64,000 nucleotides of DNA from Dyadobacter sp. CECT 9275 (GCF_907164905.1 NZ_CAJRAF010000002.1:1674001-1738000); one strand, 5' to 3'; positions 42,383-51,713 are shown, counted from the stretch's first letter. Program-made: numbers and translations. The notes: generated by a model not told the origin, from the letters alone.

Positions 42383-44713
42383 ATGAACAAACAGTTACAA
42401 AAAATTTTGTTATTCCTTTATTTAAGTTGGTCAGCTAATCCACTGTGGGCCACGCACATTATGGGGGGTAACCTGGAGTTGAAGGCATTGGAAAGTGTTC
42501 CCGGTAAGTATAAAATTATTCTAAAAATTTACCTGGATCTGGCAGGCACATCCGATGCCGAGTCCGATCATGCGGTACGTATATATAGAAAATCAGACAA
42601 CACTCATTTGACAACTATCAAGGTTCCGCTAATATCCAGGAAGTCGGTCATCTATGAGAATGAAACCTGTACCGAAAAACAAAGACTAAAAGCGCTTTTC
42701 GCTCTATACGAAACAGAAATAACCCTGGATCCAAATAAGTATAATGATATTCAGGGCTACTATTTGAGCTGGACTAATTGCTGCCGGAATGGTGCTATTG
42801 TGAATCTGAAGGACCCGTTGATAACAAACAGCCAATTGACAACATATTTTCCCCCGCTGTTGAAATCCGGCAAACTATTTTTGGATTCGTCCCCTTCTTT
42901 CAATGAATTAGATGGTGCCTATATCTGTGTAGGAGAGCCCTTCTATTATCCCTTTAATGCAACTGACTCAGACGGAGATGAATTACGTTATTCCCTGCGG
43001 AGCCCAGGAGGTTACAATACAAATACATCCGGAACGGCACAATGGGTGAGCGGATACAGTGCCGAAAATGCCATTCCGGGAAATCCTGCCCTTCGCATAG
43101 ATGCCAAATCTGGGGAATTATTTGTGGTTCCAAGTCAATTGGGCCTTTTTGTTTTTTCGGTCGTAGTGGAAGAATTAAGAAATGGCGAGGTGATTGGCTC
43201 CGTGCAGCGGGATTATCAGTTATATGTTGTTGATTGTCAGCCTGTTGCACCACCGGACCCCACAATACTGATTGACAACCAGCTTGTGAGTGAAACATCT
43301 GTATGTGAAGGGAAATCCATTACGCTTACTGCCATTGCAGATATGTCATGGAACTACCAATGGAAGAAGGACGGCAAGATTATTGAAAATGCTAAAAGTG
43401 CTACATTACAGGTGTGGGAAAGCGGGGAATATCAGCTTGTAACATCCTTATCTGGTGCTTGCTCAAAAACAAGCCGTTCCAATAAGGTAAAAATTGACGT
43501 AGTCAAATCAAACTTTGCTCTGAAAACCAGCAGCCCGCCGGTTATCTGCGCCAGCGGCGGAAAATTGTCCATTTATGCCATCGCTAATGATAACTATTCC
43601 TATCAGTGGTTCTTGAATACCAGCCCTATTCCGGGCACTTCCGATTCACTGGTCGTCACGGTCCCTGGAAGTTACCATGTGACTGTTACCGACCAGGTCC
43701 AGGGATGTAAATCGTTGTCAGATACAATGGATATAAAATCCGTTCCACTTCTAACGGTCACTCTTGCATCTGTTACAGGACAACTTGCTCTATGCCAAGG
43801 AGATTCATTATTATTACAATCAACAGAAAGAAGTGATTTTGAGTACACTTGGTATTTCAACGATCAGAAAATCAGTGTAGCAGGCAATGCATTTTATGCA
43901 GACGAAGCCGGAATCTATACCGTAGTGGTAAAAGATTCAACTGGTTGTGAGAACCAGTCAAGCCCACTGAAAGTCGAGCGGGCAGAAAATGTAGTTATCT
44001 CCATGAGTCCAATAGATCCAATGTGCGGAACAGACCACCCGCCTGTTACTCTTTCAGCAAATCCAACAGGCGGAGTGTTCAGCGGAAATGGTGTATCAGG
44101 AAATACATTTGACCCCAAAAAAGCTGGAACAGGGATACACGAAATACAATATTCCCTGGAAGGTTCTTTGTCTTGTACTCAAGTTTCAGACAAGCAGCAC
44201 ATAGCGGTATGGAAATTGCCGGAAGCTGATGCAGGAAGAGATATTTATGTGCGGGAAGGAGAAAGTTCCTATATAGGAATTGTTGGGAACATCGATTATA
44301 CATACAGCTGGTCACCACCCGAAGGGTTGGACGACGCGGCAAATCCGAGGCCTCGTGTTACCCCGGTTGAAGATACGGAATATACTGTACAAGTTACCGA
44401 CCCGAATGGCTGTACGTCCCATGCAAAAGTGACAGTCAGGATATTTAATAAGCTGCTGATTCCTGACGCCTTTACACCCAATGCGGACGGTAAAAATGAT
44501 ACCTGGGAACTCAGCGGAATAACTTCCTATCCTGAGGCAGAAGTGACCATTTACAATCGTTGGGGCGAGGTTGTATTTTATTCAAAAGGATATGAAAAAG
44601 CTTTTGACGGACGCATTAAAGGCGTTGTGCCACCTTCGGATGTGTATGTATATAAAATAAAGCTAGATAAAGTAACTCCAGTACAACAAGGGACACTGAT
44701 GCTTTTGAGATAA
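42383..44713 (+). CDS. PKD/Ig-like protein with T9SS type B (gliding-associated) sorting domain
   Basis: A 776-residue protein with a signal peptide of about 24 residues. The N-terminal region (THIMGGNLELKALESVPGKYKI ... FYYPFNATDSDGDELRYSL) is of the kind often found at the front of large Bacteroidota surface proteins. Four or so Ig/PKD-like modules follow (YQWKKDGKIIENAKSATLQV; YQWFLNTSPIPGTSDSLVV; TYSWSPPEGLDDAANPRP). The last 85 residues are a type B sorting domain: LIPDAFTPNADGKNDTWELS ... VTIYNRWGEVVFYSKGY ... AFDGR ... SDVYVYKIKL. The protein should be secreted by T9SS and retained at the surface without CTD cleavage-anchoring of type A. It is transcribed away from the RHS gene and shares a divergent intergenic region with it. 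Confidence 0.9.
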   Translation: MNKQLQKILLFLYLSWSANPLWATHIMGGNLELKALESVPGKYKIILKIYLDLAGTSDAESDHAVRIYRKSDNTHLTTIKVPLISRKSVIYENETCTEKQRLKALFALYETEITLDPNKYNDIQGYYLSWTNCCRNGAIVNLKDPLITNSQLTTYFPPLLKSGKLFLDSSPSFNELDGAYICVGEPFYYPFNATDSDGDELRYSLRSPGGYNTNTSGTAQWVSGYSAENAIPGNPALRIDAKSGELFVVPSQLGLFVFSVVVEELRNGEVIGSVQRDYQLYVVDCQPVAPPDPTILIDNQLVSETSVCEGKSITLTAIADMSWNYQWKKDGKIIENAKSATLQVWESGEYQLVTSLSGACSKTSRSNKVKIDVVKSNFALKTSSPPVICASGGKLSIYAIANDNYSYQWFLNTSPIPGTSDSLVVTVPGSYHVTVTDQVQGCKSLSDTMDIKSVPLLTVTLASVTGQLALCQGDSLLLQSTERSDFEYTWYFNDQKISVAGNAFYADEAGIYTVVVKDSTGCENQSSPLKVERAENVVISMSPIDPMCGTDHPPVTLSANPTGGVFSGNGVSGNTFDPKKAGTGIHEIQYSLEGSLSCTQVSDKQHIAVWKLPEADAGRDIYVREGESSYIGIVGNIDYTYSWSPPEGLDDAANPRPRVTPVEDTEYTVQVTDPNGCTSHAKVTVRIFNKLLIPDAFTPNADGKNDTWELSGITSYPEAEVTIYNRWGEVVFYSKGYEKAFDGRIKGVVPPSDVYVYKIKLDKVTPVQQGTLMLLR

Positions 44714-44733
44714 AGTTCAGGATTTGGCGCAGG

Positions 44734-45474
44734 TCACGAAAACCGTATCTTATCCCACAGTTTTTTACTCACTACCTGCCCTATCACCTGCTCCCGGTAG
44801 TTTCTGCTCATCGGGATCCTGAATGATCCAATAAATATCTCATTTCCTTCAATACCTTCTATTTTATGAATAGAAACAATATATGATTTATGCACACGGA
44901 TAAACAGATTGCTGTCCAGGCTTTGCTCCAGGTTTTTAAGATAGAGCAATGTCATAAATTTACCTTTGTGCGTATATATGGTGACGTAGTTCTGCATTCC
45001 CTGGATATAGAGGATATCATTCAGCAGAACTTTCTCATATTTGCTGCCGCATTTGATAAAGAAATAATCCGCTTCCTGGTCTGCTTGTCCATGATCCGCA
45101 GACAGTGATCTCCTGACCAGCTGATGATAATCCTTGGCCTTTCTGGCCGCCTTAAAAAATCGGTCGAAAGTGATCGGCTTAAGTAAATAATCCAGTACGT
45201 TCAATTGGAAACTTTCGAGCGCATAACTGGGAAACGCGGTGGTGATGATCACCATCGGCGGATTCTGTATAATTTTCAGGAAATCGATACCATTCATTTT
45301 GGGCATCTGGATGTCCAGGAAAATCAGGTCGATCTGGTGCTCGTCCAACAATTTGATCAGTTCAACAGGATTTTCACAGGTCTGGACCAGATTCAAAAAA
45401 TCGACTTCCCCTACGTAACTGGCAATCCCTTCCCTTGCAAGCGGCTCATCATCAACAATTACACAGTTTAACAT
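44734..45474 (-). CDS. LytTR family two-component response regulator
   Basis: A 246-residue protein. The N-terminal receiver has DDE acidic residues at 8-10, the phosphoacceptor Asp54 (LIFLDIQMPKMNG), a conserved Thr region (MVIITTAFPSYA) and a Lys (LLKPI). The C-terminal half is a LytTR DNA-binding domain (FFIKCGSKYEKVLLNDILYIQG ... FIRVHKSYIVSIHKI). Its start overlaps the end of the histidine kinase gene by 7 bases, so the two are translationally coupled. Target genes are not evident from the window. Confidence 0.95.
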   Translation of the reverse strand: MLNCVIVDDEPLAREGIASYVGEVDFLNLVQTCENPVELIKLLDEHQIDLIFLDIQMPKMNGIDFLKIIQNPPMVIITTAFPSYALESFQLNVLDYLLKPITFDRFFKAARKAKDYHQLVRRSLSADHGQADQEADYFFIKCGSKYEKVLLNDILYIQGMQNYVTIYTHKGKFMTLLYLKNLEQSLDSNLFIRVHKSYIVSIHKIEGIEGNEIFIGSFRIPMSRNYREQVIGQVVSKKLWDKIRFS

Positions 45475-46616
45475 GGTATGCGGGCTTTATTATTTCCGGA
45501 TATTTTCTCAAGAAACTGCGGTGCTTCCAGTTTGGAAAGGTTTAAGTGCAAATCTACCTCAAAACGTTCCGGATAACTTTGTATATTCAGTTCATATCGG
45601 CCCGGATAAACCAGATCCAGCCTTCTTTGTACATTCCGGATGCCGATTCCGCCGTAACTGATCACTTCATGATGGGCGGTAGCGGAAGCGCTGTTGGCAA
45701 TTGAAAAATCCAGGTCGGTATCATTCAACCGTATCGCCATTTTAATCCAGTTGGGTTTGTCTGTATGCTTTGAAACATGTTTAAACGCGTTTTCAACAAA
45801 ATTCATCAGAATGAAAGGAGCAATGCCCAAATGTGCCCCGTTGTCCGGAGCATTAAACACAACTTCCACATTTTTATTTTGCCTTAGTTTTTCCAGCTCA
45901 ATAAAGTTTTCGAGATAAGCGATTTCCTTATCCAGAGGGATTTGTTGATCGTTACTTTCGTACAACTGATGGCGCAGAATTTCCGAAAACTTGGCCAGCG
46001 AAGCCGACGCCATATCCGGATTTTTATGAATAAGAAAGAATATCGAGTTGATGGTATTAAACAGGAAGTGCGGATTAAACTGGTACTTCAGAAATTTCAG
46101 TTCCGTTTCCAGATTTTCCTTTTCCAGCAGTACCTGCCTGCGCTGCGTTTGTATCCAGTTTTTTGTCAGTTTAATACTCATGGCCAGTGTCATACTGGCC
46201 AGTGTGGATGGGAAAGCGTTGCTGATAAAAAAATAAAAACAATTGGTGGACCCATACAGTTGATCCATCGTTTTACCGGCAACCGCGGAAACCAGATAGT
46301 AACCCGGAACGATCAGCCAGGAGGCTGCAATCACCGTGAGTGCAAGAAAAACACCATACTGCCAGAACCTGCCCTTTTCAAGATATCTCGGAATGAGATA
46401 GTACAGGTTAAAACATACGGCCAGTATCTGGAAAGCCAAATAGAACAGAAACTTGACCGAAAAAGCTGTTAACAGTATGCTTTCGGCGGCCTTTACAGGA
46501 TTTCCGATCGCAATTACCCACCAGAGATACTGGTAGGCACACCAGAAGGGGATGTGGTAAAGTTTATATCTGAAGAACCAGTGCCCGTCAAAATTATTCG
46601 GTGTAAATGCTGTCAT
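45468..46616 (-). CDS. LytS/YpdA-type sensor histidine kinase
   Basis: The start is ATG 46616 (MTAFTPNNFDGHWFF); a GTG three codons earlier is possible. The protein has 382 residues. Four membrane segments occupy about 15-160. A short coiled-coil-like linker follows (TQRRQVLLEKENLETELKFL), then the His-kinase dimerisation motif with the phosphorylated His in FNPHFLFNTINSIFFLI, and an ATPase domain with N box (FILMNFVENAFKHV) and glycine box (ISYGGIGIRNVQRRLDLVYP). This architecture pairs with LytTR regulators, and the regulator gene follows with a 7-base overlap. The signal is unknown. Confidence 0.95.
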   Translation of the reverse strand: MTAFTPNNFDGHWFFRYKLYHIPFWCAYQYLWWVIAIGNPVKAAESILLTAFSVKFLFYLAFQILAVCFNLYYLIPRYLEKGRFWQYGVFLALTVIAASWLIVPGYYLVSAVAGKTMDQLYGSTNCFYFFISNAFPSTLASMTLAMSIKLTKNWIQTQRRQVLLEKENLETELKFLKYQFNPHFLFNTINSIFFLIHKNPDMASASLAKFSEILRHQLYESNDQQIPLDKEIAYLENFIELEKLRQNKNVEVVFNAPDNGAHLGIAPFILMNFVENAFKHVSKHTDKPNWIKMAIRLNDTDLDFSIANSASATAHHEVISYGGIGIRNVQRRLDLVYPGRYELNIQSYPERFEVDLHLNLSKLEAPQFLEKISGNNKARIPC

Positions 46617-46837
46617 TGGGTACACGTTTATCTGATCACGGCTCTGTCCTGAATTGCCTGCCGAAGCAACCGGTTTTGCGTTATCTAAAATACTTCATTT
46701 CCCAAAATAGACAATACGTTTGGATTTTATTTATCGGGTATACCAAACCACTTAAATAATTGACGAATGGTTCTCAAAATGATATGGAATGCAGGAGCCC
46801 GAGTTTTGGTTTGGAATACCTGAGAATGCCGGGTTCC

Positions 46838-46889
46838 AAAAAACAGAAACCGGCCAATGCATCCATTCAGTCTGCACGGCCGGTTTCTG
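46838..46889 (-). terminator. Intrinsic terminator of the formaldehyde dehydrogenase gene
   Basis: On the minus strand, 7 bp after the stop, a perfect 12-bp stem (cagaaaccggcc with ggccggtttctg) with a 22-nt loop is followed by six T. It is a textbook rho-independent terminator. Confidence 0.85.
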
Positions 46890-46895
46890 CTCCAC

Positions 46896-48086
46896 TTAGT
46901 TCATGATCATATTGTGCGGATCAATAACAAACTTCTTGGCCGCACCTTTGTCAAAATCGTGGTAACCACGCGGTGCATCTTTCAGACTGATCACCTCAAC
47001 ATTTACGGCTTTGGCAATTTTAATTTTGTCATATAAAATGGCATTCATCAGCTGGCGGTGGTATTTCATCACCGGGCATTGACCGGTGTAAAAAGAGTGG
47101 GATTTGGCCCAGCCAAGCCCTATTCTGATACTCAAGCTACCTTCCTGTGCTGCCTTGTCCTTTGCGCCGGGGTCTCCGGTAACATACAGGCCGGGAATAC
47201 CGATTGCACCACCGGCACGTGTGACGGCCATGGCGGTATTCAGAACGGTTGCAGGCCTTTCCTCGGCAGCATGTGCACCATGCCCTCTTGCTTCAAATCC
47301 TACGCAATCTACAAAACAATCTACTTCGGGGATACCGATAATGGCCGCAATCGCCTCTTCCAGCGGTGTATCCTGGGTAAGGTCAATCACCTCACAGCCA
47401 AAGCTTTTGGCCTGTTGCAGCCTTTCAGGGATCATATCCCCTACAATCACTACCGCCGCGCCGAGCAAATGGCAGGAGGCCGCACAGGCCAGCCCTACCG
47501 GGCCCGCTCCTGCCACATAAACAATGGAACCTGGCCCTACCCCTGCCGTAACGGCTCCGTGGTAGCCCGTCGGGAAAATGTCCGACAGCAGCGTAAGATC
47601 CTTGATGTAGGCCATGCCCTGGTCTTTGTCAGGGAATTTCAGAAGGTTAAAATCGGCATAGGGAACCATCACATATTCTGCCTGCCCGCCTACCCAGCCA
47701 CCCATGTCCACATAACCATAGGCCGCGCCCGGACGTGCCGGATTCACATTGAGGCAGATTCCCGTTTTTCCTTCCTTGCAATTTCTGCACCTGCCGCAGG
47801 CAATATTAAAGGGTACCGAAACCAGGTCGCCCACCTTGATAAATTCCACATCCCGGCCTGCTTCCAGTACAATTCCAGTGATTTCGTGGCCCAGTACAAG
47901 GCCCGCCGGGGCGGTCGTACGGCCCCTGACCATGTGCTGGTCACTACCGCAAATATTGGTCGAAACAATTTTGAGGATTACTCCATGTTCGCATTTACGG
48001 TTACCAATAGCAAGTTTTGGGTATTCAATCTCCTGGACGGCTACTTCTCCCGGTTTAATGTAAGCTACTCCATGATTCTGGCACAT
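46896..48086 (-). CDS. fdhA: Glutathione-independent formaldehyde dehydrogenase (zinc MDR family)
   Basis: A 396-residue cytoplasmic medium-chain dehydrogenase. Catalytic zinc ligands are Cys46 (NICGSDQH) and His67 (GHEITG). The four structural-zinc Cys are at 97, 100, 103 and 111 (CGRCRNCKEGKTGIC). The Rossmann NAD-binding motif is VYVAGAGPVGLACAA near 190. The long insert GYHGAVTAGVGPGS and the C-terminal block GLGWAKSHSFYTGQCPVMKY are typical of the FdhA type, which oxidises formaldehyde to formate with NAD(+) and without added glutathione (EC 1.2.1.46). It is a single-gene unit with its own terminator and an AT-rich upstream region. Related enzymes also act as aldehyde dismutases, so activity could be broader. 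Confidence 0.9.
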   Translation of the reverse strand: MCQNHGVAYIKPGEVAVQEIEYPKLAIGNRKCEHGVILKIVSTNICGSDQHMVRGRTTAPAGLVLGHEITGIVLEAGRDVEFIKVGDLVSVPFNIACGRCRNCKEGKTGICLNVNPARPGAAYGYVDMGGWVGGQAEYVMVPYADFNLLKFPDKDQGMAYIKDLTLLSDIFPTGYHGAVTAGVGPGSIVYVAGAGPVGLACAASCHLLGAAVVIVGDMIPERLQQAKSFGCEVIDLTQDTPLEEAIAAIIGIPEVDCFVDCVGFEARGHGAHAAEERPATVLNTAMAVTRAGGAIGIPGLYVTGDPGAKDKAAQEGSLSIRIGLGWAKSHSFYTGQCPVMKYHRQLMNAILYDKIKIAKAVNVEVISLKDAPRGYHDFDKGAAKKFVIDPHNMIMN

Positions 48087-48342
48087 AGGTTCAAGGTTTA
48101 TGTTCTTTGATAATTATAAAGATATCTAATAATTATTAAATTAAAGAACACATTCTTTTTACTCATTTTAATAATAATACTAAAAATCAAAGTGATAGTA
48201 CCAAAATATAGCACTTCCGGGAATCATGGGGAGAAATCTGGAAGAGGCAAAAAGCATCGGATACGCGCAGGAAAATGAAAGTTTAAACTATCTTTATCAG
48301 GTGACCAGCCCCTTATTTATCCTGGTTCACGCAAATGATATC

Positions 48343-49005
48343 ATGGGCATAAGAGCAATTATAACCGGTGCAACCGGAATGGTGGGAGAAGGCGTCCTGC
48401 ACGAATGCCTGAAAAATGACCTGGTGGAAGCGGTACTCGTGATCAACAGAAAACCATGCGGCGTTACGCATTCTAAATTAAAGGAAATAATTCATCCGGA
48501 TTTCTATGATCTCTCGGCCATCGAAGCGTTGCTTTCAGGCTACAATGCCTGTTATTTTTGTCTGGGGGTATCTTCGGTAGGCATCGGGAAAGAAGCTTAT
48601 TTCAAGCTGACACACACCCTTACCTTACATGTTGCCGGTGTACTAAGCAAACAAAACCCCGACATGACCTTTTGTTATATCTCAGGCGCTGGCACAGACA
48701 GCACCGAAAAAGGCAGCGGCTGGGCCAGCGTGAAGGGCAAAACGGAGAACGATCTGATGAAATTGCCATTCCGGGCGGTTTATGCATTTCGCCCCGGATT
48801 TATCAAACCAATTGAAGGGCTCTCCAGAACACATCCTTATTACAAATATATCACCTGGCTTTTCCCGATTGGAAGAGCTATATATCCCGCAGGTTTTTGT
48901 ACCCTTCGGGAGCTGGCCGCGGCGATGATCCGGGTAGCAGACAACGGTTACTTTAAAAAGATAGTTGACGGAAAAGACATTATAAAACTGGGGAAAGAAG
49001 CCTGA
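48343..49005 (+). CDS. NAD(P)-binding Rossmann-fold oxidoreductase (SDR/NmrA-like)
   Basis: I choose ATG 48343 because it starts directly at the nucleotide-binding motif, MGIRAIITGATGMVGEG; the longer frame from 48226 adds 39 residues of unconvincing sequence. The product has 220 residues. It continues VVEAVLVINRKPC-type strand and helix text, CYFCLGVSSVGIGKEAYFKLTHTLT, FCYISGAGTDSTEKGS and VYAFRPGFIKPIEGL. This is an extended-SDR-like fold without the usual YxxxK, resembling the HTATIP2/YbjT group. Substrate unknown. No operon partner: fdhA is divergent and the next gene downstream has its own promoter. Confidence 0.8.
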   Translation: MGIRAIITGATGMVGEGVLHECLKNDLVEAVLVINRKPCGVTHSKLKEIIHPDFYDLSAIEALLSGYNACYFCLGVSSVGIGKEAYFKLTHTLTLHVAGVLSKQNPDMTFCYISGAGTDSTEKGSGWASVKGKTENDLMKLPFRAVYAFRPGFIKPIEGLSRTHPYYKYITWLFPIGRAIYPAGFCTLRELAAAMIRVADNGYFKKIVDGKDIIKLGKEA

Positions 49006-49117
49006 CATTCCGCCAGCCCGATACCTTTCGGGAGCCATAAAAAACATTTATAACGAATCAGTTGACTTATCGGTGAGCCGTGCTCCTGTTCTAATTAAAA
49101 AATATAAACGTCCATTA

Positions 49118-49150
49118 TTTGGACTAGATATAAATAAGAATCTATCTTTG
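49118..49150 (+). promoter_or_regulatory. Bacteroidota housekeeping promoter for the second ECF sigma operon
   Basis: TTTG at 49118-49121 and TATCTTTG at 49143-49150, with a 21-bp spacer, match the -33/-7 consensus (TTTG, TAnnTTTG) of Bacteroidota. The ATG of the sigma factor lies 28 bp beyond. The presence of a consensus housekeeping site suggests that basal expression of this operon does not depend on its own sigma. Confidence 0.75.
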
Positions 49151-49178
49151 TGTCTTCTTCCATGGATGAAGGCCCAAT

Positions 49179-49721
49179 ATGCGTAACGATTATACAACTG
49201 ACATTTCTACGATTAAAATTGATGAGGATTCCTTCGTGGACATCTATAATCTTTATTGGGAAAAGGTTTTCTCAGTTTGTTATGCCAATCTGGGAGACGA
49301 GGAACCTGCCAAAGGTATGGTCCAGGAAATTTTCAAGTCGCTTTGGGAGCGTAAAGATCAGCTTGAGATCACCCAGTCGGTGGAAAGATATCTGCTGCGG
49401 TCTGCCAAATTAAAGGTTTTTGAATATATCCGAAACAAAAAGATAAGAGAGCAGCATCATGAAAGCATTGCTGCCAGGCAGGTTCAGGCTGTTAACTATA
49501 CCGAAAACGAAGTCATGCTCAGCAGCCTTTCAGACCGGCTCCGTTCCCTAATCGAAACCCTGCCGGGCCAATGCCGTAAGGTATTCAGAATGAGCAGAGA
49601 AGATGGATTATCCAATAAGGAGATCGCATCGGCATTGTTTATTTCCGAAAGAGCCGTTGAGTACCACATCACTAAAGCCGTTACCTCCCTGAAATCCCGG
49701 CTGACGGAATATTCGTTCTGA
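49179..49721 (+). CDS. ECF RNA polymerase sigma factor (FecI-like) of the iron-uptake operon
   Basis: A 180-residue protein with sigma region 2 at about 20-85 (FVDIYNLYWEKVFSVCYANLGDEEPAKGMVQEIFKSLW) and region 4 at about 115-170 (LIETLPGQCRKVFRMSREDGLSNKEIASALFISERAVEYHITKAV), typical of Bacteroidota ECF factors paired with FecR. It heads a same-strand run that contains an anti-sigma, two DUF4374 lipoproteins, a TonB-dependent receptor, a PepSY protein and an outer-membrane barrel. It presumably activates these genes upon iron limitation or receptor occupancy, which is inference. Confidence 0.92.
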   Translation: MRNDYTTDISTIKIDEDSFVDIYNLYWEKVFSVCYANLGDEEPAKGMVQEIFKSLWERKDQLEITQSVERYLLRSAKLKVFEYIRNKKIREQHHESIAARQVQAVNYTENEVMLSSLSDRLRSLIETLPGQCRKVFRMSREDGLSNKEIASALFISERAVEYHITKAVTSLKSRLTEYSF

Positions 49722-49806
49722 TTTTCTCACCCAGTTGCTTCGGAAAATCAGGAGATATGCTACTTTTACTAAAAAGTACTTCCGCAAAGGCGAAACGAGC
49801 ATTTTC

Positions 49807-50478
49807 ATGAAGGTCAGCAAGGAACTTATCGAAAAATATCACGAGGGAAAATGCTCTCCCGAGGAAAGTACCTTAGTCGAAAACTGGCTGCTAGACGATG
49901 ATGAAACAACGTATGTTTTCCCTGAACTAAGCGCAAGTAAGGAAGAGATACGGCTGGAAATCTGGGGAGATATCAAATCGGTTTTGCCATCCGAAATCAA
50001 AAAATCGGAATCCCGCGTATTTCAGGTCAGGTCCGTTCAATGGGCCGCCGCCGCCAGTATTGCCGTTTTCATACTGGCCTTTATTTCCTTAAACAGGACG
50101 GATAAATCTCATTATTCCCGGACCAATATCAGCTCTGTTAATCGTTCCGAATCACTGAACCGTGAAATTTTATCCGATGACTTTACCATATCCTTAGGAC
50201 CGCAAAGTAATGTTAGGATCAACCCTGGCACCGGCCTGGTTGACTTTTGCGGAACGCTTAAGATCAGTCCAAAAAAAGATATGAGCCTGTCTTTTAACGA
50301 TGTATGTACGGACACAAAAGGAAATACGGAGAAAATGAGTTTCAAGAAGGGTGAAACCTATATTGCCCTCAATTATCGTCATGAAAAAACGAATGAAGTA
50401 ATTGTAATGGAAGAAAAATTATTAATGGGCCTGCCGCCTGTACTTAAGAGGCAGATCATGGACCAGTTTAATATTTGA
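49807..50478 (+). CDS. Atypical short FecR-like anti-sigma factor
   Basis: The start is ATG 49807 (MKVSKELIEKYHEGKCSPEE); a TTG-initiated frame from 49735 is less likely. The protein has 223 residues. The N-terminal cytoplasmic part (ELIEKYHEGKCSPEESTLVENWL) is the usual anti-sigma start of FecR proteins, and one membrane segment follows (WAAAASIAVFILAFISL, near 95). The periplasmic part is only about 110 residues: a degenerate FISLGPQSN-like stretch (DDFTISLGPQSNVRINPGTG) replaces the full FecR domain, and there is no DUF4974. I infer that it restrains the upstream sigma but may be released by a different signal from the classic FecR of the PUL. Confidence 0.75.
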   Translation: MKVSKELIEKYHEGKCSPEESTLVENWLLDDDETTYVFPELSASKEEIRLEIWGDIKSVLPSEIKKSESRVFQVRSVQWAAAASIAVFILAFISLNRTDKSHYSRTNISSVNRSESLNREILSDDFTISLGPQSNVRINPGTGLVDFCGTLKISPKKDMSLSFNDVCTDTKGNTEKMSFKKGETYIALNYRHEKTNEVIVMEEKLLMGLPPVLKRQIMDQFNI

Positions 50479-50495
50479 AAATTCTGCCGATATCC

Positions 50496-51713
50496 ATGCG
50501 TGCTTCTGGCAACTTTCTGATTTATATTGTTTTTGCATTATTGACTTTCAACGCACTGCTGGGATGTTCAGATTCGCCTACCAATGATAAAAAAAGGTTC
50601 AGCATTTATGTGATGGCCAAGGATGCCAGCGAATATATTATCAGTACCAACGACCTGTCGCAGGGAGAAGTTGACCCCGTCAAAACCGGAGCGAAGGTTT
50701 CGCCCCCGCAAATCTGGTATGACCTTATTGTGAAGGATGGAAGTTATTTTCGGGTCAACCAGAAGACAAACTTCTTCGTCAGGTTTAATATCAGGAATAA
50801 TGAGTTCATCCCGACGGATTCTGTTAAACTAAGTCAGTTTTCTTACATCGATACTTACAGCTGGCTACATCCTGACTCGTTGCTGCTGATCTCGTATAAC
50901 CGGAAATCCGAAAAGGTCAGGTATGCAAAGGTGAATACCAGAACCCTGGAAGCTTCCACCGGAGACCTTGCCATTCCATTGCCTGTTCCGCCCTATAATT
51001 CCATGTCGGTAGGTTTTACAGATGTATGGCATCAGAAGCTTTTTGCAGGATATACTTACCACAGTACCCGCATTCCGCAGGGATATACCACTAGTGACAC
51101 CGCCTATGTGGCAATAATGGATTATCCTTCTTTCAAACCCATTAAGACATTAAAAGATACGCGGTCTACATACCCAGGCGGCACCAACACCGCGCAGCCT
51201 AACACCTTCAGGGATGAAAAAGGGGACTTCTATTTCCTGGCCTGCCCAGGTGTGGCTTTAGGTAACCATCCTGGCAAGCCTACTGCATTGTACAGAATCA
51301 AAGCTGGCGACGAAGTACTGGACAGTTCCTATTTTTTCAATATATCCGCCTCTCCTATTCAAAATCATGCTTATGGGCTCTGGTATATCGGGAATGGGAA
51401 AGCCATTATCCGGAGCGAAAGAAAGGGCCTTTTCAAAGGGATGGAAGACCATTATAAGGTACCTCATGTTGCGTTCCATGTGCTCGATCTGGCCACCAAA
51501 ACTGTAAAAAAGCTTGACCTGCCGCTGGACAAAGGCACTTCCCGCAGATGTGTGCTGGTTGAAAAGGGGCTGGTATATATTTCGATCAATTCGGATACCC
51601 AAGGGAACTATATATGGATGTATAATCCAAAAGACCATAGTTTAAAAAAGGGACTGAAACTCGCGGGAAACCTGGATTATATCCTGAGAATCGAGAGATT
51701 ATACGACTACTGA
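50496..51713 (+). CDS. DUF4374 (XusB-like) surface lipoprotein, first copy
   Basis: The start is ATG 50496 (MRASGNFLIYIVFALLTFNALLGC); a TTG at 50475 overlapping the anti-sigma stop is an alternative. The product has 405 residues with a lipobox LLGC. The body resembles DUF4374: KKRFSIYVMAKDASEYIIST, then repeated blade-like segments (YSWLHPDSLLLISYNRKSEKVRYAKVNTRTL; RIKAGDEVLDSSYFFNIS; GLWYIGNGKAIIRS) and the shared end LKLAGNLDYILRIERL. This is a beta-propeller family to which XusB, a siderophore-binding surface lipoprotein of Bacteroides, belongs. It is paralogous to the gene at 54277, and the two flank the receptor. Ligand unknown; an iron-siderophore is inferred from context. Confidence 0.8.
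   Translation: MRASGNFLIYIVFALLTFNALLGCSDSPTNDKKRFSIYVMAKDASEYIISTNDLSQGEVDPVKTGAKVSPPQIWYDLIVKDGSYFRVNQKTNFFVRFNIRNNEFIPTDSVKLSQFSYIDTYSWLHPDSLLLISYNRKSEKVRYAKVNTRTLEASTGDLAIPLPVPPYNSMSVGFTDVWHQKLFAGYTYHSTRIPQGYTTSDTAYVAIMDYPSFKPIKTLKDTRSTYPGGTNTAQPNTFRDEKGDFYFLACPGVALGNHPGKPTALYRIKAGDEVLDSSYFFNISASPIQNHAYGLWYIGNGKAIIRSERKGLFKGMEDHYKVPHVAFHVLDLATKTVKKLDLPLDKGTSRRCVLVEKGLVYISINSDTQGNYIWMYNPKDHSLKKGLKLAGNLDYILRIERLYDY

Noticed and set aside
47058..48110. Plus-strand frame of 350 residues opposite fdhA
   Set aside because: fdhA carries all zinc and NAD motifs and a terminator in the minus direction; the antisense frame is a GC-skew shadow.
48226..48342. 39-residue N-terminal extension of the Rossmann-fold protein
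   Set aside because: The Rossmann motif starts directly at ATG 48343; the extension has no family features.
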